Assembly: GCA_019187195.1 (NCBI GenBank) | Contig: JABAQT010000019.1 | Location: forward strand, 107,954 to 171,953 | Direction of reading: 5' to 3' | Length of the DNA stretch: 64,000 bases | DNA from: Bryobacteraceae bacterium | Lineage (GTDB): Bacteria > Acidobacteriota > Terriglobia > Bryobacterales > Bryobacteraceae | Shown here: positions 1 through 9,409 of the stretch, piece by piece | How positions within the stretch are numbered: the stretch's first letter is position 1 | Layout: each line of letters opens with the position of its first letter | Translations under genes and position numbers: made by a program | The notes under the pieces: model-generated | The model's database searches: none | The model's input: the letters and a program-made list of their open reading frames with translations, nothing else | Told to the model about the DNA's origin: nothing

Positions 1-1
1 A

Positions 2-793
2 CATCCCTCCGTCGAAACCTACCGCGCCGCCGCCGCGCCGGCCGATGCCGCGCCTCTATTCAAACTGCCGGGGACCATTGTGGGAACAATCGAACGGCCG
101 GGCGAGATTCAGAGGGCGCGCTTCCAACTGGACGGTCCGCGCGACATTGCGATCGAAGTGGAGACTCCCGCCGCTGCTCCTCCCTATTTCAACCCCGTGG
201 TGCGGATGTTGAACACGGCTGGCGAGGAAGTGGCCACGAACGTGTTTGCCGGGAAGGGCGCATGCAGCGGCGCGTTGACGAAATCGCTGCAAGCCAAGAC
301 AATTGTTCCCGTCCGTGAGGCCGGCACGTATACGATCGAGGTGCGCGATGTGACGGCGGATTTCGGCGGTCCGGATTTCCGCTATCGCGTGCAGGTGCGG
401 CCGGCGATTCCCCATGCGGGCCGGATTGTCATGAGCGCCGATCATGTCAACCTGGCGCGGGGCGAGGCCACATCTCTCCGCGTGGTCTTTGATCGCGAGG
501 AGGGTTATCTTGGCGGAATCGCTGTCTCGGCGGAAGCGCTTCCGCCCGGAGTTCAGGCGCTGGCGGGCGCGGATTTCGAGGCGGAAAAGGACCCGCCCTC
601 ATTCGCCGGCAAGAGGGAGCGCTACGAGCCGCGCACCGAACGAGCGGTAGTGGTGCTATCGGCCGCGAAGGATGCCGCTCCCACGCCGCGGCCTCAAGTA
701 ATCCGTCTTGTCGCGCGTCCGGTCTCCCGGGGCAAACTCGGACCGGTTCTGGCAACGAAGTCGATCCCTTTGATGGTGATTCCGGGACAGTGA
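2..793 (+). CDS. Partial secreted protein with PPC-type beta domains (5' end outside window)
   Basis: The reading frame is open from base 2, so the gene starts upstream of the window; 263 codons are visible. The first third (IVGTIERPGEIQRARFQL through TYTIEVRDV) has the pattern of bacterial pre-peptidase C-terminal (PPC) domains, a beta-sandwich common in secreted planctomycete and acidobacterial proteins: G-x-I-x2-PGE-x-D/Q-x-ARF, then an aromatic/acidic beta strand pattern ending with Y-x-I-E-V-R-D. The rest is a further beta-rich segment with no motif I recognise. Its stop codon overlaps the GTG start of the next gene, so the two are translationally coupled. In related genomes PPC proteins often precede DUF1549/DUF1553 genes. 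Catalytic function cannot be assigned; a binding or scaffold role outside the cytoplasm is inferred. Confidence 0.7.
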   Translation, partial: HPSVETYRAAAAPADAAPLFKLPGTIVGTIERPGEIQRARFQLDGPRDIAIEVETPAAAPPYFNPVVRMLNTAGEEVATNVFAGKGACSGALTKSLQAKTIVPVREAGTYTIEVRDVTADFGGPDFRYRVQVRPAIPHAGRIVMSADHVNLARGEATSLRVVFDREEGYLGGIAVSAEALPPGVQALAGADFEAEKDPPSFAGKRERYEPRTERAVVVLSAAKDAAPTPRPQVIRLVARPVSRGKLGPVLATKSIPLMVIPGQ

Positions 794-3282
794 AACGCTT
801 ACTTACACTCCTCGTGCTTCCACTCGCCGGTACGGCGGGGGAGCGGTTCGTGTCGTTGAAGACAGTGCCCGCGGAGGTCGTCCTGAGCGGGCCTCGCGCG
901 ACGCAACAGTTTCTGGCTATCGCCACGGATGCGTCGGGCATGGAGCGGGACGTGACGGCGGAGGCGCGGTGGGCGGTTTCCAATCCGGCGCTGGCGTCTC
1001 TCGACGGCGCGCGTCTCAAGGCGGCGGCGGATGGCCGCCTCACGGTGACCGCGGCGTACGCGGGCATGAAGGGGCAGTCGAACGTGCGCATGGAAGGAGC
1101 GCAAATCACGCGTCCGTTGAGTTTCACGCGCGAGATTACGGCCATCTTCACCAAGCACGGCTGCAACAGCACTGCCTGTCATGGAGGAGTGAAGGGCAGG
1201 GGCGGGTTCAAACTGTCGAACAACGCTCTCTATCCGAAGGATGACTACGAATGGATTATCAAGGGCGGCGGCTACCAGGTGCTCACCGACGAAGTGAAAG
1301 GCGAACGGATTCCGCGCATTGACCGGAAACACCCGGAAAATAGCCTGCTGTTGCGTAAACCGTCGATGCAGGTGCCGCATGGAGGCGGCAAGCGCATCGG
1401 GGCGGATTCCGAGGATTACCGGACGATGGTCGAATGGATCCGCGCCGGGGCTCCCTATGGGGGCGGGCAGGGCGCGCAGCCGCAACTCGTGAACCTGACG
1501 GTCTACCCGGCGATGGCGGTGATGCCGGATGGAGGGCGGCGCGGGCTGTTGGTGACAGCTCATTTCAACGATGGCCATATCGAGGATTTCACGCACCAGG
1601 TGCTGTATACCTCGAATGATGGCGACGTGGCGGCGGTGAACGCGGACGGGGTTATCACGGCGAAACGCAAAGGGGAAACCGCGATCCTTATTCGGGCGGC
1701 GGGGCAGGTGGCCAGCGCGGGCGTGGGCGTCATCGGCCCCGCTATCGCGGACTATCCCGCCGTGCCGCGCTCGAACTTCATCGATGACTATGTGTTCGCC
1801 AAGCTCAGGAAATTTCAGATCGTCCCTTCCGCGCTTTCATCGGATTCGGAATTCCTGCGCCGCGTGTGCCTCGATCTGGCCGGCGCGCTGCCGCCGCCCG
1901 AGCGCACGCGGCAGTTCCTGGCGAGCAGGGATCCGAATAAGAGAGAAAAAGTGGTGGACGCGCTCATCGCCTCGCCCGAGTTCACCGACTACTGGACGTT
2001 CCGCTTCGCGGACATCTTCCGCGTCTCCATCTTCTCGAACGGACTGTCGTCGAAATTCAGCGAAGCCTATTGGGAGTGGATCCGCAACAACATCGAGACC
2101 AACCGCCCCTATGATGAGGTGGCGCGCGAGCGAATCTCGGCGCAAGGTTACAGCCCTGCCTCGCGTCATTTCCTTCCCTACAACCAGATTGGACCTCCCG
2201 GCGAAGTGATGGCCGAGGAGGTGCGTGTGTTCTTCGGACGGCGCCTCGATTGCGCCCAGTGCCACAACCATCCTTACGAGAACTGGAGCCAGGATCAGTT
2301 CTGGGGAATGGCCGCCTTCTTCTCGCGGCTGTTCAAGATGGGGCCGGTGGTGTTCGATCATCCAACCAACATGGACCTCAGTTCGAAGGATGTGGACGGA
2401 AAAATTGAACTGCTGCATCCGCGAACGAAAGCGGTAGTGAAGCCCGCGCTGCTCGATCATTCACCGTTCGAACTGGCGCCTGACGGAAACCCGAGGAAGG
2501 CGCTGGCGGCGTGGATGACGGCGCAACCGTACTTCGCCGAAGCCGCCGTGAACCGCATCTGGGGCCTGTTCTTCGCTCGCGGCATCGTGGAACCGGTGGA
2601 CGATTTCCGCTCCACCAACCCTCCCACCCATCCGGAGTTGCTGGCCGCGCTGGCAAAGGATTTTCGCGGCCATCATTACGATCTCCGCCATCTGATGAAG
2701 ACCATCGTGATGTCGCGCACCTATCAGCTCTCCTACGTTCCGAACGGGTCCAATCGCGAGGATGTGGTTAACTACTCGCGTTCGCTGCCTCGCGCGCTCG
2801 ATGCGGAAGTGCTGCTCGATGCGGTGGCGGATGTGACGGGCGTGCCGGAGACGTTCCCCACGGCTGTGACGGAGGGGTCCTCGGTGGGCCAGGCGCCGGT
2901 GGGGACGCGCGCCATTCAACTGCGGGATCCGGATACGTTTTTCTCGCGCTTCCTCGAGATCTACGGCCGGTCGAATCGCGGGGCGGTCCCGGAACGTGGC
3001 GGCAAGCCGAACCTCAGCCAGGCGCTGCACATGCTGGCCGGCGATACCTATGCCGGCCGCCTCGAGGCGAAGAGCGGACGCCTGGCGCGGATGCTCGCCG
3101 CTGGAGCTTCGGACACGGAGATTATTGACGAGTTCTACCTCGCCGCGCTATCGCGATTGCCGGCGCCCGGCGAGAGAGATGAAATTCTGAATATTCTTTC
3201 GCGCCGCGGCGGCCGGGAAGCCGCGCTGCGCGAATTTGTCTGGGCGTTGCTCAGTTCGCGCGAATTCGCGGAGAATCACTAG
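790..3282 (+). CDS. DUF1549/DUF1553 (PSCyt2-PSD1) cytochrome-like exported protein
   Basis: 830 residues starting at a GTG that overlaps the upstream stop. N-terminal signal peptide (about residues 1-17), an Ig-like/BIG2 region (20-105), a PSCyt1-like Cys site CNSTACHG (C125, C130, H131; spacing CX4CH, not CX2CH), a second BIG2-like stretch (about 230-310), DUF1549 (about 330-530) with a canonical haem c motif CAQCH (C488-H492), and DUF1553 (about 570-815). The family is widespread in Planctomycetes and Acidobacteria; its reaction is unknown, though covalent haem suggests electron transfer outside the cytoplasm. It is followed 14 bp later by a DUF1501 gene, the usual family partner. The module assignment is strong; the biochemical role is open. 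Confidence 0.9.
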   Translation: MKRLLTLLVLPLAGTAGERFVSLKTVPAEVVLSGPRATQQFLAIATDASGMERDVTAEARWAVSNPALASLDGARLKAAADGRLTVTAAYAGMKGQSNVRMEGAQITRPLSFTREITAIFTKHGCNSTACHGGVKGRGGFKLSNNALYPKDDYEWIIKGGGYQVLTDEVKGERIPRIDRKHPENSLLLRKPSMQVPHGGGKRIGADSEDYRTMVEWIRAGAPYGGGQGAQPQLVNLTVYPAMAVMPDGGRRGLLVTAHFNDGHIEDFTHQVLYTSNDGDVAAVNADGVITAKRKGETAILIRAAGQVASAGVGVIGPAIADYPAVPRSNFIDDYVFAKLRKFQIVPSALSSDSEFLRRVCLDLAGALPPPERTRQFLASRDPNKREKVVDALIASPEFTDYWTFRFADIFRVSIFSNGLSSKFSEAYWEWIRNNIETNRPYDEVARERISAQGYSPASRHFLPYNQIGPPGEVMAEEVRVFFGRRLDCAQCHNHPYENWSQDQFWGMAAFFSRLFKMGPVVFDHPTNMDLSSKDVDGKIELLHPRTKAVVKPALLDHSPFELAPDGNPRKALAAWMTAQPYFAEAAVNRIWGLFFARGIVEPVDDFRSTNPPTHPELLAALAKDFRGHHYDLRHLMKTIVMSRTYQLSYVPNGSNREDVVNYSRSLPRALDAEVLLDAVADVTGVPETFPTAVTEGSSVGQAPVGTRAIQLRDPDTFFSRFLEIYGRSNRGAVPERGGKPNLSQALHMLAGDTYAGRLEAKSGRLARMLAAGASDTEIIDEFYLAALSRLPAPGERDEILNILSRRGGREAALREFVWALLSSREFAENH

Positions 3283-3296
3283 ACCAAGGAGGAGAT

Positions 3297-4598
3297 ATGG
3301 GGCCACATCCAACTTCCCGCCGGGATTTCCTGAGCGCCGGGTCCGCCGGCTTGCTGGGATTGACGCTCAGCGGCTATCTGCGCGCCGCCGGCAAGGTTCC
3401 GGAAAAGGCGAAGGCGAACGCCGTGATCCTGTTCTGGCTCGAGGGCGGCCCCAGCCATATCGACACCTGGGATCCGAAGCCCAACAGCAACTTCAAACCG
3501 ATCTCGACGAACGTGGCCGGAATCCGGATCTCCGAACTGCTGCCGAAAATGGCCAGGCGCATGGATAAGTTCGCGCTGGTGCGCTCGATGCACACGCGCG
3601 GGACGGATCACCCGCAGGCCACGCACTACGCCATCACCGGCCACGAGATCAATCCGGCGATGCAATTTCCGAGTTTTGGGTCGATCATCACGAAGGAGAT
3701 GGGTCCGCGAAACGCCGTGCCTCCTTATGTGCTGGCTCCGAAGTGGGACCGCGCGCGGCAGTACGAGGACTATTTCCGCGCGGCCTTTCTCGGCGGGGAG
3801 TACGACCCGATGTGCATTCCGGATCCGAGCAAGCCCGGATTCGCGGTGACGGACCTGAGTTTACCGAAATCGGTATCGAGGATGGCCGTCGAAAGCCGGT
3901 CCGCGTTTCTCAACGTGGTCGATAAGCACTACCGCGCCCTGAATGAAACCGCCGAGCACACCAACATGGATGCCTATGCCGCGCAGGCGTGGAAGATGAT
4001 TCTTACGCCCGCCGTGAGGGACGCCTTCGACCTTTCCAGGGAGCCGGAGAAGATGAAGGAGCGCTACGGCAGGGACTCCGTGGGGCAATCGTGCCTGCTG
4101 GCGCGGCGGTTGGTGGAAGCCGGAAGCCGGTTCGTGACCGCCGCCGGATATCACGCCAATTCCTGGGATACGCACAGCGACAACGACAAAGGCCACCGGG
4201 ACCGGTTGGCCCCTCCCCTGGACCGCACCCTGACCGCCCTGGTGGAGGACCTGGACGAACGGGGTCTGCTGGATACGACGCTCGTTGTGGCAATGGGCGA
4301 GTTCGGACGCACACCCACCATCAACCCGAATCTGGGGAGGGATCACTGGCCGAACTGCTGGTCGCTCGCGCTCGCGGGCGGGGGAATCAAAGGGGGCCAG
4401 GTAGTGGGATCGAGTGATGACCACGGCTATAACGTGGCCGATCGCGTGGTTTCGATGGGCGATCTCTATGCCACCGTCTACAAGGCACTGGGGGTGGATT
4501 GGACGAAGGAGATCATGAGCCCCATCGGGCGGCCCATCAAGATCGCCAATTCCCTGGGTGACACCACGGGGGAGCCGGTTAAGGAACTGCTCGCTTAA
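3297..4598 (+). CDS. DUF1501 family Tat-exported protein
   Basis: 433 residues. The N-terminus SRRDFLSAGSAGLLGLTL is a twin-arginine signal (S-R-R-x-F-L plus hydrophobic stretch), so folded export is likely. The conserved opening of the family, LFWLEGGPSHIDTWDPK, lies at about residues 43-59, and the C-terminal half carries MGEFGRTPTIN and GRDHWPN, typical of DUF1501, which has an alkaline-phosphatase/sulfatase-like fold. A purine-rich AGGAGATATG ribosome site precedes the ATG. It follows the DUF1549/DUF1553 gene by 14 bp and is almost certainly co-transcribed. Known pairing of the two families is established; substrate and reaction are not known. Length fits the family. Confidence 0.9.
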   Translation: MGPHPTSRRDFLSAGSAGLLGLTLSGYLRAAGKVPEKAKANAVILFWLEGGPSHIDTWDPKPNSNFKPISTNVAGIRISELLPKMARRMDKFALVRSMHTRGTDHPQATHYAITGHEINPAMQFPSFGSIITKEMGPRNAVPPYVLAPKWDRARQYEDYFRAAFLGGEYDPMCIPDPSKPGFAVTDLSLPKSVSRMAVESRSAFLNVVDKHYRALNETAEHTNMDAYAAQAWKMILTPAVRDAFDLSREPEKMKERYGRDSVGQSCLLARRLVEAGSRFVTAAGYHANSWDTHSDNDKGHRDRLAPPLDRTLTALVEDLDERGLLDTTLVVAMGEFGRTPTINPNLGRDHWPNCWSLALAGGGIKGGQVVGSSDDHGYNVADRVVSMGDLYATVYKALGVDWTKEIMSPIGRPIKIANSLGDTTGEPVKELLA

Positions 4599-4668
4599 TA
4601 AGGGCGGTCCGGCTCAAGCCGTCCATTGTTACTTTTCAGACAAAAAGATATTTCAATTCATTATTTCG

Positions 4669-4697
4669 TTGACCGCGTGACATTCCTGCCCTAGAAT
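4669..4697 (+). promoter_or_regulatory. Sigma70-type promoter candidate for the TonB receptor gene
   Basis: TTGACC (4669-4674), a 17-bp spacer and TAGAAT (4692-4697) make a near-consensus housekeeping promoter in the gap between the DUF1501 gene and the TonB receptor. The predicted transcription start (about 4704) lies only some 7 nt before the GTG at 4711 and 16 nt before the ATG at 4720, and I see no Shine-Dalgarno sequence, so the transcript would have almost no leader. The surrounding 70 bp are clearly AT-richer than the genes. Confidence 0.55.
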
Positions 4698-4710
4698 TCC
4701 GCAGTGGGGT

Positions 4711-7700
4711 GTGTCTCAAATGAACGGCCAGGCGAAACTTTTGTATCAATTAATCCTTACGTGGCTGGCCGGCGCCAGCCTCTTATTTGGACAGGCTCGC
4801 GACACCGCGTCCCTGTCCGGGACGGTAACCGATGCCCAGGCCGCCGTGGCTCCGGGGGCGCAGGTCACCATAACTAACGTCGCCACGGGGTTGGTGCGCA
4901 GCGCCGCCGCGGACGACAATGGCAGATTCCTGTTTCCGCTGCTGCCGGTAGGCAGTTACAGCCTCGTGGTGGAACTGCCAGGGTTCCGTAAGTACGAACG
5001 CCTGGGCATCCTCTTACAGGCGAATGAGAATATCCGGGTGGATCCCGTGCTGGAAGTGGGCAACGTGCAGGAAAAGGTGACAGTGGAGGCCATGGCTCTG
5101 GCTGTGGACACGCGCTCGGCGACGCTGAACACCACCGTGGATTCGAAGCGCGTAGTGGATCTGCCACTGAACGGCCGTAATCCGGCGGACCTGGTGCTGC
5201 TGGCTCCCGGCGTAACCTCGTCGGCCGGCAACAACACCGGCAACACCGGCGACCAGTGGCGGCCTCATGGACAGAAACAGGTCGCCATCAACGGTTCCCG
5301 GAACAATAACCTGCGATATACACTCGACGGCGGGACCAACATGGATGACCTCGAGAACGAGAATATGGAATTCCCGTTTCCCGACGCCGTTCAGGAGTTC
5401 AGCGCCCAGACCAGCAACATGGGCGTGGAGCAGGGAGGCCAGTCGGGCGGCTCCCTGAACGTGGTAACCAAGTCGGGAACCAATGAACTGCACGGAAATG
5501 CTTTCTGGTTCGTCCGCAATACCGCTCTGAACGCCACCAACTTCTTCTCGCGCCAGCAGGACAAGCTGAAACGGAACCAGTTCGGCTTCACCCTGGGCGG
5601 TCCGTTTATCAAGAACAAGCTCTTCGGCTTCGTGGGTTATCAGAAGCTGATGATCCGGCAGGCGGCCGGCAACAGCCGCAACCAGACTCTGACGGCGGCG
5701 GAGCGGCGAGGCGACTTTTCAGGAAACTCGATCCACTTGTTCGACCCTCTGAATCCAGGCCAGCGATTCCCGAACAACACCATTCCGGCCTCCCGCTTTT
5801 CCAAGGCGGCGTTGAAACTGCTGACGTATTCGCCGTTGCCCGAGGCCGACGGATTTGTATACTACACGATCGCCCAGCCGGACAACGGATTGCAGGGCAT
5901 CGGCAAACTCGACTATGTGCTCAATGCCAAGCACAGCCTCGTTTTTCGCGTCCTCGAAAGCGACAGCAACCAGCCTTTCCACTCGCCGCCGGACAACATC
6001 CAGGCCGCGCGATATTCCGGCTATCAGGACGGACGCAGCGCCACTCTGGGCCACACCTATGTCATGAACGCAACCACCGTGGTGCACACCCAGATAACCG
6101 GCGCTCACCAACTCGCGAACATCGCCACCGATTTCCCCATCACCATGGCCGATTTGGGGGTCAGCCTGACGCCCATGGGCAACCACATTGATATCTCGAT
6201 GACCCAAAGCGGCGTGTCGTACAACCAGCCTTTGCACAGCATCCGGTTCGGCAGGGGCAGCATCGAGGTGCAGCATGATTGGAACAAGTCCAAGGGCAGC
6301 CACAATCTCGTGTGGGGCGTAAGCGCGGTACGAAAACGCTTCAACAACCACACCCTTTACCACAGTTCGGGACAGTTTCAGTTCGACGGCCATGTCACCG
6401 GATATGGCGATCTGAGCGGCTTCGACCGGGCGGATTTCATGCTGGGCGGCTTTTCGTATTTCTCGCAGAACAGCGGCGAGTTCGAGGAGCGCCGCGGAAC
6501 GCAAACAGGATGGTTCTTCGGTGACACATGGAAAGCGCGCCCCGGCCTGACGCTGAACTTCGGAATCCGCTTCGAGCCTTACGGGCTGTTCGGCGACCTG
6601 TTGGACCGCAACCAGACTTTCGACCTGGCCGCCAACCGGGCGGGCATCCGCTCGAAGGTTTACAAGAACGCTCTTCCCGGGCTGTTCTACCATGGCGACG
6701 CGAAGCCGGCCGGATACGGCGGCGGCAGTACGTTCGGCAAGTCGGTGACGGATCCGGACTACTGGAACAACTGGGCTCCGCGGTTCGGGTTTGCCTGGGA
6801 TCCGTTCAAGGACGGCAGAACCAGCGTGCGCGGCGGTTACGCGATCTTCTACGACACTCCGCCGATCAACTCCCAGAACGACGCCAACAATGTGACGCCC
6901 TTCAGCTACAGCGTCGAGTATACCGACGGGTTGTTTGACAATCCGTTTCTGGGGCGTGAATCCCAGAACATCTTTCCCGTTCCGGCGAACAATCATGATG
7001 TGCCGTTTCCGACTCCGCTGTTCACCATGGTGCTGGACAAGAAGTTCATCACGTCCTACACGCAGAACTGGAGCCTGACGGTGGAGCGCGAAGTGCTCCC
7101 CAACACGCTCTTCCGGATCGGATACGTGGGAACGAAGGGCACGCACCTGTACGCGATGTGGGATCAGAACGCGCCTATTTACAACACGGCGCTGACGCTG
7201 TCACAGAACCGTGCCACGGTGGACGAGCGGCGTCCAATCAATAACTTTCAGACCATCAACAGGTGGATGCACGGTCTGAACTCCGGCTATAACGCGCTGC
7301 AGGTATCGGCGGACAAACGCTACAGCCGGGGATTCACGGTGAGCGCCATCTACACCTGGTCGCATAACCTCGATTACGTCTCCCGCCAGTCGTGGGGAGG
7401 CGCTTTCGGCATCAATAATCCCTCGAATTTCTTCTTCTCGCGCGGCAATTCGGATTATACGCGGCAGCACCGCTTCGTCACCAGTTTCGTGTGGGACCTG
7501 CCGGGCTTGCGGAGAGGATCGGTGGCGGACGCGATACTCGGCAACTGGCGGTTGGGCGGCATTCTCACAATGCAAACCGGGAGGCCGTTCAGCGTGGGCG
7601 CAACCAACAACCCCATGGCCGGGGCGGGATCGGCGCGCGCGGACCTTGTGGGGGCGGGTTATCCGGTGCTCGATCCGGGCCGTTCGAAGGGCGAGAAACT

Positions 7701-8004
7701 GGCGGCTTATTTCGACAAGGCGCGGTTCGTCAATCCCGCTCCCGGCACCTACGGCACTCTGGGGCGAAACACGATCTTCGGCCCCGGCTACGCCAACACG
7801 GATGTGTCGCTGATCAAAGGGTGGCGGCTGCCCGTCTTGCGCGAAGCCGGGCGGGTGGAATATCGCTTCGAGGCATTCAACCTGTTTAACGCGACCCATC
7901 TCGGTCTTCCGGTGACTGGAATGACGAACCCCAACTTCGGAAAGATTCTATCGACCGACGGCGACCCCCGGATCCTTCAAATGGCGCTCAAGGTGTTCTG
8001 GTAA
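4711..8004 (+). CDS. Oar-like TonB-dependent receptor with carboxypeptidase-regulatory domain
   Basis: 1097 residues. A hydrophobic signal segment (about residues 8-28) is followed by a carboxypeptidase-regulatory-like beta domain (about 30-120: SLSGTVTDAQAAVAPGAQV ... GFRKYER), a TonB plug-like region (about 125-240, with LPLNGRNPADLV) and a long beta-barrel region ending in an aromatic residue (VFW), as outer-membrane proteins do. This is the Oar/OmpA-related receptor type that is strongly expanded in Acidobacteria and thought to import oligosaccharides or other large substrates; substrate unknown here. GTG at 4711 is used; the ATG at 4720 is an equally good start. It sits behind its own promoter-like sequence and between two cytochrome/Tat-protein modules. 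Confidence 0.9.
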   Translation: MSQMNGQAKLLYQLILTWLAGASLLFGQARDTASLSGTVTDAQAAVAPGAQVTITNVATGLVRSAAADDNGRFLFPLLPVGSYSLVVELPGFRKYERLGILLQANENIRVDPVLEVGNVQEKVTVEAMALAVDTRSATLNTTVDSKRVVDLPLNGRNPADLVLLAPGVTSSAGNNTGNTGDQWRPHGQKQVAINGSRNNNLRYTLDGGTNMDDLENENMEFPFPDAVQEFSAQTSNMGVEQGGQSGGSLNVVTKSGTNELHGNAFWFVRNTALNATNFFSRQQDKLKRNQFGFTLGGPFIKNKLFGFVGYQKLMIRQAAGNSRNQTLTAAERRGDFSGNSIHLFDPLNPGQRFPNNTIPASRFSKAALKLLTYSPLPEADGFVYYTIAQPDNGLQGIGKLDYVLNAKHSLVFRVLESDSNQPFHSPPDNIQAARYSGYQDGRSATLGHTYVMNATTVVHTQITGAHQLANIATDFPITMADLGVSLTPMGNHIDISMTQSGVSYNQPLHSIRFGRGSIEVQHDWNKSKGSHNLVWGVSAVRKRFNNHTLYHSSGQFQFDGHVTGYGDLSGFDRADFMLGGFSYFSQNSGEFEERRGTQTGWFFGDTWKARPGLTLNFGIRFEPYGLFGDLLDRNQTFDLAANRAGIRSKVYKNALPGLFYHGDAKPAGYGGGSTFGKSVTDPDYWNNWAPRFGFAWDPFKDGRTSVRGGYAIFYDTPPINSQNDANNVTPFSYSVEYTDGLFDNPFLGRESQNIFPVPANNHDVPFPTPLFTMVLDKKFITSYTQNWSLTVEREVLPNTLFRIGYVGTKGTHLYAMWDQNAPIYNTALTLSQNRATVDERRPINNFQTINRWMHGLNSGYNALQVSADKRYSRGFTVSAIYTWSHNLDYVSRQSWGGAFGINNPSNFFFSRGNSDYTRQHRFVTSFVWDLPGLRRGSVADAILGNWRLGGILTMQTGRPFSVGATNNPMAGAGSARADLVGAGYPVLDPGRSKGEKLAAYFDKARFVNPAPGTYGTLGRNTIFGPGYANTDVSLIKGWRLPVLREAGRVEYRFEAFNLFNATHLGLPVTGMTNPNFGKILSTDGDPRILQMALKVFW

Positions 8005-8007
8005 AGG

Positions 8008-8024
8008 GAGCGGGCCGGCCGCTC
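8008..8024. terminator. Hairpin between convergent genes, possible bidirectional terminator
   Basis: GAGCGG (8008-8013), loop GCCGG, CCGCTC (8019-8024) form a perfect 6-bp GC-rich stem exactly in the 18-bp gap between the converging TonB receptor and DUF1552 genes, overlapping the stop of the latter. There is no T-tract on either side, so intrinsic termination is uncertain. Confidence 0.3.
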
Positions 8025-9384
8025 AGCCCAGATCCGACAGATACTCCAGTGTGCCGTCGCTATCGCCGATGCGATCCACGGTGACGCCCGCGCGGTCGAG
8101 CAGGGCCACGAACAGATTCGCCATGGGGGTCTCGGCGCGGTACTTGACGTGGCGTCCGGGCTTGAGCGCTCCGTTGCCTCCGCCTACCAGCAGGAGCGGA
8201 AGATCATTGTGGGTATGGCGGTTGCCGTCGGCGAGACCGCTGCCGTAGAGAATCATCGAGCTGTCGAGGAGCGAGCCATCGCCGTCGGGTGTGTTCTTCA
8301 GTTGCTCGATCCACACGGCGAACTGCTCGACGTGGAAGCGATTAATCCGGCGCACTTTCTCGACCATCTCCGGGTTGTTGCGGTGATGAGTGAGGGGATG
8401 GTGGGCGTCGGAGATGCCGATCTCGCGGTAGGCGCGCGTGCTTCCCTCGCGGCCCATCATATGGGTGATGATGCGCGTGGCATCCATCCGGAAGGCCACG
8501 GTCATGAGATCGAACATGAGCTTCGAATGCTCGCGGTAGTCAAGCGGCGCGCCCCCGGGCTTGGGAAACGGCGGAGGCATTCTCCGCGCGTCCTTTTCGT
8601 TCGCCTCGATTCGCTTTTCGATCTCTCGCACCGAATAGAGATACTCATCGAGTTTTCGCTTGTCGGTGGCGCCGAGGGTGGTCTGGAGCGATTGCGTCTG
8701 ATCCACGACGGAATCGAGAATGCTCTTCCGCATCTCGCGCCGTATGGCGCGCGACTTCGCGTCTTCCTCGTCATCACCCGAGCCGAAGAGGCGCTCGAAG
8801 ACGATGCGCGGATTGATTTCGGGTGGGAGCGGGGAATTCTCCGTGCGCCAGGCGAGGTTGTTCGAGTAGGCGCAGCTATAGCCGGAATCGCAGTTGCCCA
8901 CGAGACGGCCGTCCTCGAGGCCGAGTTCCATCGAGGCGAACCGGGTTGCGGCGCCGATCTTCTGAGCGGCCACCTGGTCGACGGAAACGCCGATGCTGAT
9001 GTCGGCGCCGGCGGTCTTTCGCGGGTGCATCCCCGTGAGGAAACTGGATGCCGCGCGGGCGTGGTCGCCCGGACCATCGCCGAGAGCCCGGCCGCCGTTC
9101 TGTGTAAGACCGGTCAACACCAGGGAGTGGGCGCGGTGCGCTTCCATGGGCTCCATCACGCTCTTCATCGAGAAGTCCGAGCCTTCCTCGCCGGGAATCC
9201 ATTCGGACATGATAATGCCGTTTGGAACATAGACAAACGCCATGCGCGTGGGGGACTTGGCGGCCCGCGCCGGAGCCGCCAAGGCGGGGATCATCGAGTC
9301 GAGCAGAGGCAACCCGACGGCCGCGCCGAGACCACGCAGGAACATTCTTCGATCAAGATGTTTGCCGGTAATCATTACAGTCAA
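8023..9384 (-). CDS. DUF1552 family Tat-exported protein
   Basis: 453 residues. Twin-arginine signal DRRMFLRGLGAAVGLPLLDS at about residues 12-31, followed by the family pattern MAFVYVPNGIIMSEWIPG, SFLTGMHPRKTAGADIS and a C-terminal HNDLPLLLVGGG block, all typical of DUF1552. The family is the regular partner of DUF1592 cytochrome-like proteins in Planctomycetes, Acidobacteria and Myxobacteria, just as DUF1501 partners DUF1553. It follows the DUF1592 gene by 25 bp as the last gene of the minus-strand operon. Fold resembles DUF1501 and sulfatases by family knowledge; the reaction is unknown. Confidence 0.9.
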   Translation of the reverse strand: MTVMITGKHLDRRMFLRGLGAAVGLPLLDSMIPALAAPARAAKSPTRMAFVYVPNGIIMSEWIPGEEGSDFSMKSVMEPMEAHRAHSLVLTGLTQNGGRALGDGPGDHARAASSFLTGMHPRKTAGADISIGVSVDQVAAQKIGAATRFASMELGLEDGRLVGNCDSGYSCAYSNNLAWRTENSPLPPEINPRIVFERLFGSGDDEEDAKSRAIRREMRKSILDSVVDQTQSLQTTLGATDKRKLDEYLYSVREIEKRIEANEKDARRMPPPFPKPGGAPLDYREHSKLMFDLMTVAFRMDATRIITHMMGREGSTRAYREIGISDAHHPLTHHRNNPEMVEKVRRINRFHVEQFAVWIEQLKNTPDGDGSLLDSSMILYGSGLADGNRHTHNDLPLLLVGGGNGALKPGRHVKYRAETPMANLFVALLDRAGVTVDRIGDSDGTLEYLSDLG

Positions 9385-9409
9385 CCCTCTACAACGTGTA
9401 CACAGCTTA

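Noticed and set aside
4599..4640. Possible terminator after the DUF1501 gene (CGGC-TCAA-GCCG then a short T stretch)
   Set aside because: Stem of only 4 bp with mismatches beyond, and the T stretch is interrupted.
5719..7146. 475-codon ORF antisense to the TonB receptor
   Set aside because: The plus-strand receptor has clear domains across this region.
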